Source of the DNA: Bacillus sp. DTU_2020_1000418_1_SI_GHA_SEK_038
GTDB lineage: Bacteria > Bacillota > Bacilli > Bacillales > Cytobacillaceae
Assembly (NCBI RefSeq): GCF_032341175.1
Contig: NZ_CP135435.1
Coordinates: 2,108,001 to 2,172,000 of the forward strand
Length of the DNA: 64,000 nt
Direction: 5' to 3'
This document shows positions 9,646 through 19,039 of the stretch, in pieces. Below the pieces are notes generated by a model. It searched no databases. It saw only the letters and a program-made list of their open reading frames with translations, and was not told the DNA's origin. A program made the translations under genes and the position numbers. How positions within the stretch are numbered: the stretch's first letter is position 1; the number at the start of each line of letters is the position of its first letter.

Positions 9646-10230
9646 TTAGAGCCATTTTATTTTCGGTTCCGATTTGTTTATGATCCGTTTAATATTGGCA
9701 CGGTGACGATAAATGACAAACAAAGCAAGCAGCGATACGACAATAATCAGAGGTGGATCCCATATGATTACGGAATAAATGACAGCTACGAGTGCCGCAA
9801 GCATGGAAGCAAGCGAAACATACTTTGTTATGTAAAGGCAAATAAAGAAAACCAATACCATAATGATAAACATTGGAGGGGCATAACCTAATAAAATACC
9901 GCCTGATGTTGCTACAGCTTTTCCACCTTTAAAGCCAGCAAAAATAGGGTACATATGGCCAATAACCGCAAAAATTCCAGCGAATAGCTGATGTATTTCA
10001 CCACCGAGGAATAAGGGAAGTAAAACAGCAAGTGTACCTTTTAAGATATCTGCAATTGTAACAGCCATCCCTGCTTTAAATCCTAAAGTTCTGAAAGTGT
10101 TTGTCCCACCTAAATTTCCGCTTCCATGCTGGCGAATATCGACTCCGTAAAAAATCTTACCGATAATTAATCCTGATGGAATGGACCCTAGTAAATAAGC
10201 TAAAACAATTATGATTCCGTTTATTACCAT
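9646..10230 (-). CDS. plsY: Acyl-phosphate:glycerol-3-phosphate acyltransferase
   Basis: The 194-residue integral membrane protein has the PlsY motifs [11 protein letters not shown] near residues 16-26, the following G-S-G-N-x-G-x-T-N loop near residues 36-46, and [21 protein letters not shown] near residues 100-120. It acylates glycerol-3-phosphate from acyl-phosphate in the first step of membrane phospholipid synthesis. In B. subtilis the gene (formerly yneS) lies between yneR and yneT-parE. Here yneT lies about 25 kb away, because the GH18 gene and a purine/BMC island lie between. Confidence 0.95.
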   Translation of the reverse strand: MVINGIIIVLAYLLGSIPSGLIIGKIFYGVDIRQHGSGNLGGTNTFRTLGFKAGMAVTIADILKGTLAVLLPLFLGGEIHQLFAGIFAVIGHMYPIFAGFKGGKAVATSGGILLGYAPPMFIIMVLVFFICLYITKYVSLASMLAALVAVIYSVIIWDPPLIIVVSLLALFVIYRHRANIKRIINKSEPKIKWL

Positions 10231-10340
10231 GAAAATTCTCCTTCAATAATATCTCCGTGTAATTGTACCATGTTTTTTAATAAGTCCGCCATGTCAATTA
10301 AGGTAAATAACTGTATTTGAAGCTGAAAGAGGGGATCTTG

Positions 10341-10406
10341 GTGAATAAAGGAAGACTTTTTCCACTAAAATACCTTCCCATCAGCAGAAATTTTCGTTAC
10401 GATTGA
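10341..10406 (+). CDS. Possible 21-residue leader peptide ORF
   Basis: A GTG codon 6-7 bases after AGAGGGGAT opens a 21-codon basic ORF that ends 17 bases before the GH18 gene. It has no recognisable relatives and could be chance. It is recorded because its ribosome binding site is good and it directly precedes a gene with its own site. Confidence 0.25.
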   Translation: MNKGRLFPLKYLPISRNFRYD

Positions 10407-10423
10407 CCTAAGGGGGAAAGAGA

Positions 10424-12145
10424 ATGGCTCGTGTAGAATTTCATAAAAAGAAGCCTCTATCAATGAAATGGATAGCAGCTGGGCTTCTATTTTCATGTTT
10501 TTTAATCATTTCAAGTATTATTTTTCTTTTATATCCGTTTGCTTCGAAAGAAACTGAATCATATTTTCAGGGAGAAAACCCCATTTTATATGAAGGCGTG
10601 CAATCCGGAAATGCCATAATTGAAGGAAATAGCGTATATTTGCCAATCTCTTTCATACAAGAGAATTTTGATGATGCCATCACTTTTGATGAAAAATCAA
10701 ACTCCGTCATTATTACAACCAAAAATAAAGTGGTTCAAATGCCTTCCGAATCGCTAACCTATTATGTAAATGAAGAGCCTGTTCAATTACACTTTTCTGT
10801 ATTTAAAAATAAGGATAATGACATGTATTTGGCAATTGATCCATTACTCACGTATTATCCATTCCAGTATACTATTATGCCAGGAACAAATGCCATATGG
10901 ATAAAGGAAAATGATCAGGAAATCCTTCATGCGAAGGTTATTAATAAAGAAGTGAATGAAGAAAAGCTTCGTTTACGAGTAGATGCTAGTTTGAAGACTC
11001 CTTATACAGGGCAAGTAGAAAATGGAGAGAAGCTCTTTATTGAAGGTGAAAAGGAAGATTACTATTTTGCTAGGAAAGAAAATGGTGTGGCTGGATATAT
11101 TAAAAAAGATTATCTAACCGCTGGGGAAACGGAGAAGGTTACCATTAATCGAACTCATGAAGAAGTTGTAGTCCCTAAAATTGAGGGGCCCATCCAGCTT
11201 ACTTGGGAAGCCGTTTATACGAAGAATCCAGACACATCACAGATGCCTATGATGCCAGGGGTCAATGTCATTTCCCCTACATGGTTTGAATTAGGTGATC
11301 GGGATGGAGGAATAAAAAACCTCGGCTCTCTTGAATTTGTCAATTGGGCACAAAATCAAGGCTATCAAGTATGGGGGTTATTTTCCAATGCGTTTGATCC
11401 AGTCTTAACACATGAGGCGTTCAAGAATTTTGAAACTAGGCAGAAAATGATCCGCCAGCTTCTCCATTTTAGCCAAATTTATCAATTGAACGGTATTAAT
11501 TTGGATATTGAAAATGTGAATCTTGAAGATGGTCCGCTTATCACTCAATTCGTACGTGAAGCTGTTCCATATTTTCATGAAGCAGGTCTTGTCGTCTCCA
11601 TGGATATTACTTTTATTTCGACTAGCGGGAATTGGTCTGCTTTTTATGAAAGAGATAAGCTAGCTAATCTTGTTGATTATATGGTAGTCATGGCGTATGA
11701 CGAGCATTGGGGCACTTCACCAAAAGCGGGAAGTGTAGCGAGTTTGCCGTGGGTAGAAGAAAATCTAAAAAGGCTGCTTGAGGTTGTCCCAAACGACAGG
11801 CTAATTCTTGGAGTTCCGTTATATGCGAGGCTATGGGAACAGAAGGACAGTGGAGAGGTTTCTTCTAAAGCTCTATCAATGGCGAAAGTAAAGCAATGGC
11901 TGAAAGCGAATGAACTAACTCCAGTTTATGATGAAGCGAGCGGTCAAAACTATGCTGAACTTTATTCTGAAAAAGAACAAACGACTTATAAAATTTGGCT
12001 AGAGGATGAGCTATCCTTAAAGAAACGCGCTGATTTGGCAAAAAAATATAATTTAGCAGGGGTTGCCAGCTGGTCAAGGTATTTTGCTGACGAATCTGCC
12101 TGGGCAGCTTTATCACTCGGCAATGAACAATTGACGAAAAAATAA
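10424..12145 (+). CDS. Membrane-anchored GH18 glycosidase with stalk and SH3-like domains
   Basis: The 573-residue protein has an N-terminal membrane anchor (about 15-38), a copper-amine-oxidase-N-like stalk domain (about 50-165), an SH3b-like segment (about 170-240) and a C-terminal GH18 barrel (about 270-565). The GH18 acid motif reads INLDIEN, so the D-x-E pair needed for substrate-assisted hydrolysis is kept. VMAYDEHW and LGVPLYARLW are further family signatures. Related Bacillus enzymes (SleL/YaaH-type) cut spore-cortex or wall peptidoglycan. It has a good AAGGGGGA site before its ATG and a hairpin downstream. Confidence 0.88.
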   Translation: MARVEFHKKKPLSMKWIAAGLLFSCFLIISSIIFLLYPFASKETESYFQGENPILYEGVQSGNAIIEGNSVYLPISFIQENFDDAITFDEKSNSVIITTKNKVVQMPSESLTYYVNEEPVQLHFSVFKNKDNDMYLAIDPLLTYYPFQYTIMPGTNAIWIKENDQEILHAKVINKEVNEEKLRLRVDASLKTPYTGQVENGEKLFIEGEKEDYYFARKENGVAGYIKKDYLTAGETEKVTINRTHEEVVVPKIEGPIQLTWEAVYTKNPDTSQMPMMPGVNVISPTWFELGDRDGGIKNLGSLEFVNWAQNQGYQVWGLFSNAFDPVLTHEAFKNFETRQKMIRQLLHFSQIYQLNGINLDIENVNLEDGPLITQFVREAVPYFHEAGLVVSMDITFISTSGNWSAFYERDKLANLVDYMVVMAYDEHWGTSPKAGSVASLPWVEENLKRLLEVVPNDRLILGVPLYARLWEQKDSGEVSSKALSMAKVKQWLKANELTPVYDEASGQNYAELYSEKEQTTYKIWLEDELSLKKRADLAKKYNLAGVASWSRYFADESAWAALSLGNEQLTKK

Positions 12146-12155
12146 AGTGAAACTT

Positions 12156-12191
12156 CAATCAGTGGGGCTTTCTTTCATCCCCCACTGATTG
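12156..12191 (+). terminator. Hairpin downstream of the GH18 gene
   Basis: A 12-bp stem, CAATCAGTGGGG (12156-12167) with CCCCACTGATTG (12180-12191). The following sequence is only weakly T-rich, so terminator efficiency is uncertain. Confidence 0.6.
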
Positions 12192-12214
12192 TTAGTTGAA
12201 CCAATCGGGCCTTT

Positions 12215-12286
12215 ACGGGCTGTTGATCCCACACTTAGAAACTTTTATTTTACTCTACTTCTTGATGCGGGGGTCTTACAGCCCGT
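12215..12286. repeat. Long inverted-repeat element, unclassified
   Basis: ACGGGCTGT (12215-12223) pairs with ACAGCCCGT (12278-12286), and the helix continues inward through GATCCC with GGGGTC around a loop of about 40 bases. There is no ORF and no T-run, and it sits between two ordinary terminators. It may be a dispersed palindromic element or a structured RNA. Confidence 0.45.
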
Positions 12287-12297
12287 TAATCTGCGAT

Positions 12298-12341
12298 AAA
12301 CAAAGGTGGTTTGCTATTTTAATAGTAAACCACCTTTGTTT
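12298..12341 (-). terminator. Terminator of the xdh-permease-adenine deaminase operon
   Basis: A 15-bp inverted repeat, AAACAAAGGTGGTTT with AAACCACCTTTGTTT, lies 15 bases beyond the adenine deaminase stop. It can act in either direction. Confidence 0.82.
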
Positions 12342-12355
12342 GTTATGATTGAAAA

Positions 12356-14107
12356 TTAATGTGCTGAACTCACTTCCACCTCTATATGTTTAAAGGTTTT
12401 AACATCAAATAATCCAATATCTGTAAGCTTTAATTCAGGAATCACTGGGAGAGCCAGAAAGGAGAGAGTAACAAACGGATTAAATGCCATGGAACAGCCT
12501 ATTGTGAGTAAGGCTTTATTTAATTCATGAATACTCTCATTAACTGTCTGGAAGTCCATATTTGACATGAGTCCTGCTATAGGCAATGGGAGTGAAGCAA
12601 GAATATTCCCATTTTGAACAACGACTAAACCTCCAGCCATCTCTCTTGTTAAGTTAATTGCTTTGACAAGATCATGATCGTTAGTGCCCGAAGCCACAAT
12701 ATTATGTGAATCATGCGCAACAGTAGAAGCAATTGCTCCATTATTAATTCCCAAGCCTTTGATGATTCCAAGACCAATATTGCCTGTGTTATTATGACGC
12801 TCTAGGACAGCTAATTTTAATTGATCCTTTTCAATATTTGCTTGAAAAAGCCCATTTTCGATTACAACTTCCTCAATAATATGCTTTGTTACAATCATAT
12901 TTGGCAATATTTCAATAATATTAGCCTGCCGGCCTTTCTCCAGACTGATTTTTAGATCCTCACTTTTTATCAAATTCATATTTATACTGTTAATAATAGC
13001 TGAAGGGGGAGCGGCCATTGACTTGATTGGGTCAGTTACTTTCCCGTTCTTAGCAACAAGTTTCCCACCTTTAAAAACCTGTTCAATCTCAATGTTTTCT
13101 AAATTATTTAATACTAGGATATCCGCTTCATATCCTGGGGCGATTGCGCCTTTTGTCTTTAACCCGAAGCATTCTGCTGCATTTAAGGTTGCCATTTGAA
13201 TGGCTAGTACTGGATCAATTCCTTCTCTGATTGCTACCTTTATATTGAAATCAATACTTCCTTCTTCAATTAATTCATCCAAATGCTTATCATCAGTAAC
13301 GAATAGACAGCGGCGTGAATTATTTTCATTCACTGCCTGTAATAGTTCAACTAAATCTTTTGCAGCCGAACCTTCACGCAGCATGACATACATACCTTTT
13401 CGAAGTCTTTCCAGAGCTTCCTCAGCTGTTACACATTCGTGATCTGTTCGTATCCCGGCAGCCATGTAAACATTAATCCCATTTGCATCAAGTCCGGCTG
13501 CATGGCCGTCAATGCACTTGCCTTTCAAACTGGCATTCTCAAGTTTGTTAAGCATCTGGTCGCTATTTTGGAAGACAGAAGGGTAATCCATAACCTCGCC
13601 AAGCCCAATAACCCTTGGGTGTTCGTAATAAGGATCTAAATCTTCATCATTCAATGTTGCGCCAGCATTTTCAAATGGGGTAGCGGGGACACAGGAAGGC
13701 AGCATTAATAATACATCAAGCGGAATACCTTCAGACGCCTGCAACATAAAATCAATCCCAGCTGTTCCAGAAACATTGGCAATTTCATGTGGATCAGCAA
13801 TAATGGTTGTTACCCCGTGAGGCAGGACTACATTACAAAACTCTGCAGGAGTTACCATAGAAGATTCAATATGCACATGCCCATCAATAAACCCAGGAAC
13901 TAAGTATTTTCCTGAAGCATCAATCGTTTCATGTCCTTCAAATTCTCCAATCCCTGCAATATAGCCATCAACAATTGCGATATGATCCTCAATAATTTCT
14001 CGCGTAAAAACGTTTACAATTTTCCCGTTCTTTATAACTAAATCTGCTGGTTTCCTTCCTGCTGCTACATCGATTCTTCGTTTCATCCATTCTTTAGTTA
14101 GCTCCAA
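12356..14107 (-). CDS. adeC: Adenine deaminase
   Basis: The 583-residue metal-dependent amidohydrolase converts adenine to hypoxanthine and ammonia. It shows PGFIDGHVHIESS metal-binding and substrate motifs, then ADPHEIANVSG, and the AdeC-specific C-terminal domain with VERHNNTGNIG and VAHDSHNI. It is the last gene of the minus-strand operon that starts with the xanthine dehydrogenase subunits, so its hypoxanthine product would feed that enzyme. A paralogue with the same architecture is encoded at 29637 inside the microcompartment operon. Confidence 0.93.
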   Translation of the reverse strand: MELTKEWMKRRIDVAAGRKPADLVIKNGKIVNVFTREIIEDHIAIVDGYIAGIGEFEGHETIDASGKYLVPGFIDGHVHIESSMVTPAEFCNVVLPHGVTTIIADPHEIANVSGTAGIDFMLQASEGIPLDVLLMLPSCVPATPFENAGATLNDEDLDPYYEHPRVIGLGEVMDYPSVFQNSDQMLNKLENASLKGKCIDGHAAGLDANGINVYMAAGIRTDHECVTAEEALERLRKGMYVMLREGSAAKDLVELLQAVNENNSRRCLFVTDDKHLDELIEEGSIDFNIKVAIREGIDPVLAIQMATLNAAECFGLKTKGAIAPGYEADILVLNNLENIEIEQVFKGGKLVAKNGKVTDPIKSMAAPPSAIINSINMNLIKSEDLKISLEKGRQANIIEILPNMIVTKHIIEEVVIENGLFQANIEKDQLKLAVLERHNNTGNIGLGIIKGLGINNGAIASTVAHDSHNIVASGTNDHDLVKAINLTREMAGGLVVVQNGNILASLPLPIAGLMSNMDFQTVNESIHELNKALLTIGCSMAFNPFVTLSFLALPVIPELKLTDIGLFDVKTFKHIEVEVSSAH

Positions 14108-14137
14108 TCGATACCCCTCTTTCGCTTATTTACCGTT

Positions 14138-15502
14138 TTAGTGTCCACTCATTATAAAGTTTATAATAAATGCAGCACTTACGATATACATTATCCAATG
14201 AATTTGCTTTCTTTTCCCCGTTAAAAGTTTTAAAAGTGTGTAAGAAATGAAACCAAATGCTAAGCCTTCTGCGATGCTAAATGTGAGAGGCATTAAGACA
14301 ATAGTTAAAAACACAGGAATTACATCGGTAAAATCATCAAAACTAATATGTCTAATTTCACTAATCATTAATGCTCCGACAAGGATTAAGATTGGAGCGG
14401 TAGCAACTGAAGGGATGAACACAATTAATGGTGCAAAAATTAAAGCCAAAAAGAAGAGGACACCGGCTGTTAAAGCGGTTAAGCCAGTTCTGCCGCCTTC
14501 CGAAATCCCGGTTGCGTTCTCTACATAGGCATTTAATGCTGTGCTTCCAAAAGCAGCACTTGCCATTGTCCCAATCGCATCAGCCTGAAGGGCGCGGTCT
14601 AAATTTTCGATTTTACCGTTTTCATCAGTAAGGCCAGCTTTCTTCGTTAATCCAATTAAAGTAGCTAAGTTATCAAATAATTCTACGATAGTAAAAGAGA
14701 AAATTACAGAGAGGACACCGTATCCAATAGCACCCATAAGGTCCATTGCCAGGAAGGTTTCAGACATACTTGGCAGGTTTAAAGAAACGATATCGCCAAT
14801 GGATTTAGGAAAACTAATGAAGCCAGCAATCATAGCAATAACACTAGTAGCTAAAATACTTATAAGAAGAGCGCCTTTTACACGTTTAGCCATTAATATG
14901 GCTGCAATGATGAATCCTAATAATGCTAGCATTGGGCCAAGGCTTGTTACGTCTCCTAAAGCGACAAAGGTTGCTTCATTTGCAACAACAAGCTCTGCAT
15001 TTTTTAAGCCAATAAAGGCAATGAATAGACCAATTCCTACGGCTATTGCAGATTTTAATACATCTGGCACACCATCAACGATTTTTTGCCGGATACCCGT
15101 AACAGTCAAAATTAAAAACACAACCCCTGAAATAAATACGGCTCCAAGTGCTGTCTGCCATGTTAGTCCTTGACCAAGAACGACAGTATAGGCGAAAAAG
15201 GCATTTAGTCCCATTCCTGGGGCGACTGCAACAGGGTAATTTGCCCAAAGGGCCATTAGGATTGTACAGAAAACACTCGCATAAATGGTTGCAGCAAGTG
15301 CAGCTTCTTTCGGAATACCAGCATCAGCTAGTATGGCAGGGTTGACGAATATTATATAACTCATCGTTAAAAATGAAGTAATTCCTGCCAAAATTTCAGT
15401 TCTTACATTTGTTTTCCTTTCAGACAGCTTGAACAGTTTTTCCAATAGGTTATTTCTAGTTGGTGGGAGGTTGGATCCTAAACCCTTTTCAATCATGGAC
15501 AT
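14138..15502 (-). CDS. NCS2/AzgA-family purine permease (PbuG/PbuO-like)
   Basis: The 454-residue protein has about 12-14 membrane segments and the AzgA-type signatures TEILAGITSFLTMSYI, APGMGLNAFFAY and STALNAYVENATG. It belongs to the guanine/hypoxanthine/adenine proton-symporter branch of NCS2. It should import purine bases for the adjacent adenine deaminase and xanthine dehydrogenase. The preceding gene ends about 80 bases upstream, so it is probably in the same operon as the xdh genes. Substrate specificity within the family cannot be set from sequence. Confidence 0.9.
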   Translation of the reverse strand: MSMIEKGLGSNLPPTRNNLLEKLFKLSERKTNVRTEILAGITSFLTMSYIIFVNPAILADAGIPKEAALAATIYASVFCTILMALWANYPVAVAPGMGLNAFFAYTVVLGQGLTWQTALGAVFISGVVFLILTVTGIRQKIVDGVPDVLKSAIAVGIGLFIAFIGLKNAELVVANEATFVALGDVTSLGPMLALLGFIIAAILMAKRVKGALLISILATSVIAMIAGFISFPKSIGDIVSLNLPSMSETFLAMDLMGAIGYGVLSVIFSFTIVELFDNLATLIGLTKKAGLTDENGKIENLDRALQADAIGTMASAAFGSTALNAYVENATGISEGGRTGLTALTAGVLFFLALIFAPLIVFIPSVATAPILILVGALMISEIRHISFDDFTDVIPVFLTIVLMPLTFSIAEGLAFGFISYTLLKLLTGKRKQIHWIMYIVSAAFIINFIMSGH

Positions 15503-15585
15503 GAAAGCTCACTCCTAACTTTTTTAATAACCAAAATGCTTTAAGAAAGTGCAACTCGGTTCATATTTTTCGCCATGATGATAAA

Positions 15586-15900
15586 TTAGATCGGTTCGAT
15601 AAAAACATCCATAATGCCGCCGCAAATTCCACCATCTTCATACAACAAACCTTTCGTAAGATCGACAACATATTTAGTTGGTCTGCTGCTATTAATCACT
15701 TCAAAAGCTTTTTCGATGACTTCCGCCTCTCCACAGCCACCTCCAATCGTTCCTTCAATTTTTCCGCATGGGAAAATGATCATTTTAGTTCCAGCTTTTC
15801 TTGGTGTTGAGCCCTTAGTTCGGATAACAGTAGCAAGAGCTGCTTTCTCACCCCCTTTCTGTAAATCTATTGTTCTTTGTAAAAGCTGTAATGAATTCAT
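15586..15900 (-). CDS. XdhC/CoxI domain protein, short form
   Basis: This 104-residue protein consists only of the XdhC/CoxI N-terminal domain, with KGSTPRKAGTKM, GTIGGGCGE and DGGICGG motifs including two conserved cysteines. XdhC proteins bind molybdenum cofactor and help mature xanthine dehydrogenase. Most XdhC proteins (for example PucA) carry this domain and a Rossmann domain on one chain; here they are on two overlapping genes. It overlaps the upstream gene by 4 bases. Confidence 0.82.
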   Translation of the reverse strand: MNSLQLLQRTIDLQKGGEKAALATVIRTKGSTPRKAGTKMIIFPCGKIEGTIGGGCGEAEVIEKAFEVINSSRPTKYVVDLTKGLLYEDGGICGGIMDVFIEPI

Positions 15901-16721
15901 CTTACTGCCCCCTCATGAAAACCCATCTTCGCATAATCCCGAATGCTGCTGCTTAAGGAGCTGCCAGATGTTTGATTTTTTACTTTTAATATTTCAGCCA
16001 TGATACTTACCGCAATTTCGGAAGGTGTCTCTGCACCAATATCAAGTCCTACTGGGGTAAATAAATGATCAAAGCTTTCATTTGGGAAGTCCTGCATAAG
16101 TTCGTTGAATACACCGGAAATACGCCTTCTGCTTCCAATCATTCCAATATAGGCAGCTCTATCTTTCCGTTTTAATAACTCTTGTAAGCTTAATACATCA
16201 TATTTATGGCCTCTCGTTATTAGAAGGATATAAGTATGATCCGTTAATTCCACCTCCCGAAAATAGTCAAAATACGATTGGCAGCAAACCTCATCCGCAT
16301 TAGGGAAGCGCTCCCAATTGGCAAAGTCAATGCGATCATCAATAACAGTGACATAGAATTCAAGCATTTTGCCCATTTCTACGACAGGCTCACAGACATG
16401 ACCTGCACCAGCTACGATAAGGTGAATCGGAATAGGATAGTATTCAGCAAAGCATTCTACGTAATCTCCGAATAAAAAGAAGGAAATCACACCAGTTCTT
16501 TTCCTTCGAATCAGTCTTTCGCAGCTTTCCAGCATTTTACTTTGAAGGGCAGGGGAGAGGGGAGTTTCAGAATAGATATCCCCACTTGGCCAAAGTAAAG
16601 CTTTTTGTCCTATCATATGAGAATTTGTATGGTCAGTAATCGTAATAAAAAAGACATCCCGACGCTTCTTTAATGATTCAGTTAGTCGATTGTATAACTT
16701 TTGATTTATCATTATGATCAC
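15897..16721 (-). CDS. XdhC-family maturation protein with Rossmann domain
   Basis: The 274-residue protein has a divergent N-terminal half that lacks the GGGCGE motif and a clear C-terminal XdhC Rossmann domain: a VAGAGHVCEPV nucleotide-binding loop near residues 103-113, then IGMIGSRRR and the PVGLDIGAETPSEIAVSI signature. With the short XdhC/CoxI protein encoded next it probably forms a two-chain XdhC that inserts or sulfurates the molybdenum cofactor of the dehydrogenase. Its start overlaps the stop of the molybdopterin-subunit gene. Confidence 0.85.
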   Translation of the reverse strand: MIIMINQKLYNRLTESLKKRRDVFFITITDHTNSHMIGQKALLWPSGDIYSETPLSPALQSKMLESCERLIRRKRTGVISFFLFGDYVECFAEYYPIPIHLIVAGAGHVCEPVVEMGKMLEFYVTVIDDRIDFANWERFPNADEVCCQSYFDYFREVELTDHTYILLITRGHKYDVLSLQELLKRKDRAAYIGMIGSRRRISGVFNELMQDFPNESFDHLFTPVGLDIGAETPSEIAVSIMAEILKVKNQTSGSSLSSSIRDYAKMGFHEGAVR

Positions 16722-19039
16722 CTAGTAGAATGAGCCTTTTGTTTTTTCAGATCTTTTAATGCATTAAAAATTCTTTCCGGTGTAGCAGGTAAATGGAAGA
16801 TTCTTGCTCCAGTAGCATCATAAATAGCTGACATGATGGCAGCAATTATTGGAATCATGACGACCTCTCCAATTCCTTTCGCTCCAAATGGACCTGATTT
16901 TTCAGGGGCATCTTCAACTGGAATCGTTTCAATAATAGGTGTTTCTCTAATGGTCGGAATGATATAGTCTGTAAAATTTTTCGTTTTGTGATAACCGTTT
17001 TCAATCACTATATCTTCATATAGCGTATAGCCAATGCCCATTACTGCACCGCCCTCAGCTTGACCTTCAAGTCCTTGCGGGTTAATGACCTTTCCTGCAT
17101 CAGGAATAGATACTACGTGTAGAACATCTGTTTCCCCGGTCAATGTATCTACCTCAACCATAACAACATGGGTTAAGTACCCGTACAGATGGTGAGGGGC
17201 TCCCCCAGATCCTTTAATTTCAGTCTTTTCTTTTGGAAGAATAAAATGTCCTTCAATTCTAGTATTTCGATGCTGTTCATGAAGGTAATTGTATATTTGT
17301 TGATAAGTTAAGCTTTCTCCATTGGATACAAGGCAGTTTTGTTTAATTTCAACACTTTCTAGAGGTACGTTAAGTATCTCAGCTGCCGTTTCGGCTAAGA
17401 GACTTACCATTTTCGGTGCTGCTGTTGCAACTGCTCTACCTCCTGTATAAGTGGAACGGGAGGCGGTTACTGTTCCGCTATCAAGTGTTTGAAGCGTGTC
17501 GCCTTGAACGACTTTAATTAGGTGAATATCACAATTTAATAGTTCGGCCGCCACTTGTGCATAGGCAGTGCTATTTCCTCCGCCAATCTCTTCGCAGCCA
17601 ACTGCCACTAAAAACTTCCCATCCGGAAGTAGTTCAATGGAAGCAGCACCGTAGTCAGGCAGTCCAATTCCCATGCCAATTCCGTGAAAGGATGTAGCTA
17701 GGGAAACACCTCGTTTTTTCCATGGTTCACTTACTTCATTTTTATACTTTTCACGGTTTTTCCAGAGATCACAATTTTCCGCCGCTTCAAGCGTTTTATA
17801 CGTGCCAACGCTTGATTGGACGATATGGCCTAAACTGGACATTTCGCCTTGGTGATAGACATTTTTCTTTCGAATTTCAATCGGATCCATGCCTAGCTTT
17901 TCGGCTATCATGTCCATATGAGTTTCAATTCCCATGCATACCTGATTAACGCCAAAGCCCCTAAAGGCACCCGCAATGCCATTATTTGTGTATACACAGA
18001 ACCCTTCTAGGTTTACGTTCGGAATTTTATAAGGACCGCATGAGTGTTCAATGGCTAGAGCGATAACAGCACCGCCTAATGATGCATAAGCACCCGTGTC
18101 AGCTACTGCTCTTACTTCATTGGCGATTAAAGTACCGTCCTTTCTTGCAGCTGTTTTCATTTGCACTTTAAATGGATGTCTCTTGATTCCAGCGATTACT
18201 GATTCTTCCCGGCTTAAATGGATCTTTACTGGACGCCCATTTGTATACATAGCAAGAAGACCTAGGTATATTTGCACAGTAATTTCATCTTTGCCTCCAA
18301 AGGCACCGCCTATCGGGCTGGAAATGACCCGAATTCTTTCAGGGTTGTATGCAAGGGCGCGTGCGATTTGCGCCCGATCACGGTGGGCATATTGTCCTGG
18401 ACAGCGAATAGTAATATACCCTTCCTCATCCATCACGCCCCATCCGCCTTCTGTTTCGATAAAAGCGTGCATTTGTCGAGGGGAGTAGAAAGTATTCTCA
18501 ACAATAATATCTGCTTCCTTAAATGCTTTATCAGTATCGCCATTTTTGATAATGACATGACTATGAATATTCCCATCCGGATGCAATTTAGTTGATGAAG
18601 GGGTCATCGCTTTTTCTGCATCTATAACGAACTCAAGCGGTTCATAATCAACTTCAATTAAAGCCAATGCTTGTTCAGCAATCTCTTCAGTTTCTGCTGC
18701 AACTAACGCTACCGCATCACCTGTGCAGCGAACAATATCAGAACATAGTACAGGCTGGTCTGGGATAACGATTCCAAAGCCGTTGAAGCCAGGGATATCC
18801 TTATGTGTTAATACACAAACTACACCAGGAAGCTGTTCAGCTTTTTCGATTTCAATAGACTTTATTCTTGCATGAGGATATTTGGCGCGCAGAACCTTTC
18901 CCCAAACCATATTGTCAAATTGGTAATCAGTCATGTATTTCAATTCACCTGTTACTTTCTCAGGTCCATCAATTCTTTTTACTCTTTTTCCAATCCAATT
19001 TAAATCCTTGCTATTGTTCTGTTCATTCATCTGTTTCAT
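16718..19039 (-). CDS. Xanthine dehydrogenase molybdopterin-binding subunit
   Basis: The 773-residue large subunit shows the xanthine dehydrogenase family motifs: an N-terminal fumarase-like a/b hammerhead domain, GGAFGGKDE near residue 253, AFRGFG, GSGTVTASRSTYTGGRA and the catalytic glutamate loop GPFGAKGIGE near residue 728. It would hydroxylate hypoxanthine and/or xanthine, passing electrons through the 2Fe-2S and FAD subunits encoded upstream. It corresponds to PucD in B. subtilis. Its start overlaps the stop of the FAD subunit gene. Whether it uses a selenium ligand, as some purine hydroxylases do, cannot be decided. Confidence 0.92.
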   Translation of the reverse strand: MKQMNEQNNSKDLNWIGKRVKRIDGPEKVTGELKYMTDYQFDNMVWGKVLRAKYPHARIKSIEIEKAEQLPGVVCVLTHKDIPGFNGFGIVIPDQPVLCSDIVRCTGDAVALVAAETEEIAEQALALIEVDYEPLEFVIDAEKAMTPSSTKLHPDGNIHSHVIIKNGDTDKAFKEADIIVENTFYSPRQMHAFIETEGGWGVMDEEGYITIRCPGQYAHRDRAQIARALAYNPERIRVISSPIGGAFGGKDEITVQIYLGLLAMYTNGRPVKIHLSREESVIAGIKRHPFKVQMKTAARKDGTLIANEVRAVADTGAYASLGGAVIALAIEHSCGPYKIPNVNLEGFCVYTNNGIAGAFRGFGVNQVCMGIETHMDMIAEKLGMDPIEIRKKNVYHQGEMSSLGHIVQSSVGTYKTLEAAENCDLWKNREKYKNEVSEPWKKRGVSLATSFHGIGMGIGLPDYGAASIELLPDGKFLVAVGCEEIGGGNSTAYAQVAAELLNCDIHLIKVVQGDTLQTLDSGTVTASRSTYTGGRAVATAAPKMVSLLAETAAEILNVPLESVEIKQNCLVSNGESLTYQQIYNYLHEQHRNTRIEGHFILPKEKTEIKGSGGAPHHLYGYLTHVVMVEVDTLTGETDVLHVVSIPDAGKVINPQGLEGQAEGGAVMGIGYTLYEDIVIENGYHKTKNFTDYIIPTIRETPIIETIPVEDAPEKSGPFGAKGIGEVVMIPIIAAIMSAIYDATGARIFHLPATPERIFNALKDLKKQKAHSTR

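Noticed and set aside
14247-18595. Several plus-strand ORFs of 65-130 codons opposite the permease and xdh genes
   Set aside because: They are antisense shadows of strongly conserved minus-strand genes and lack ribosome binding sites.
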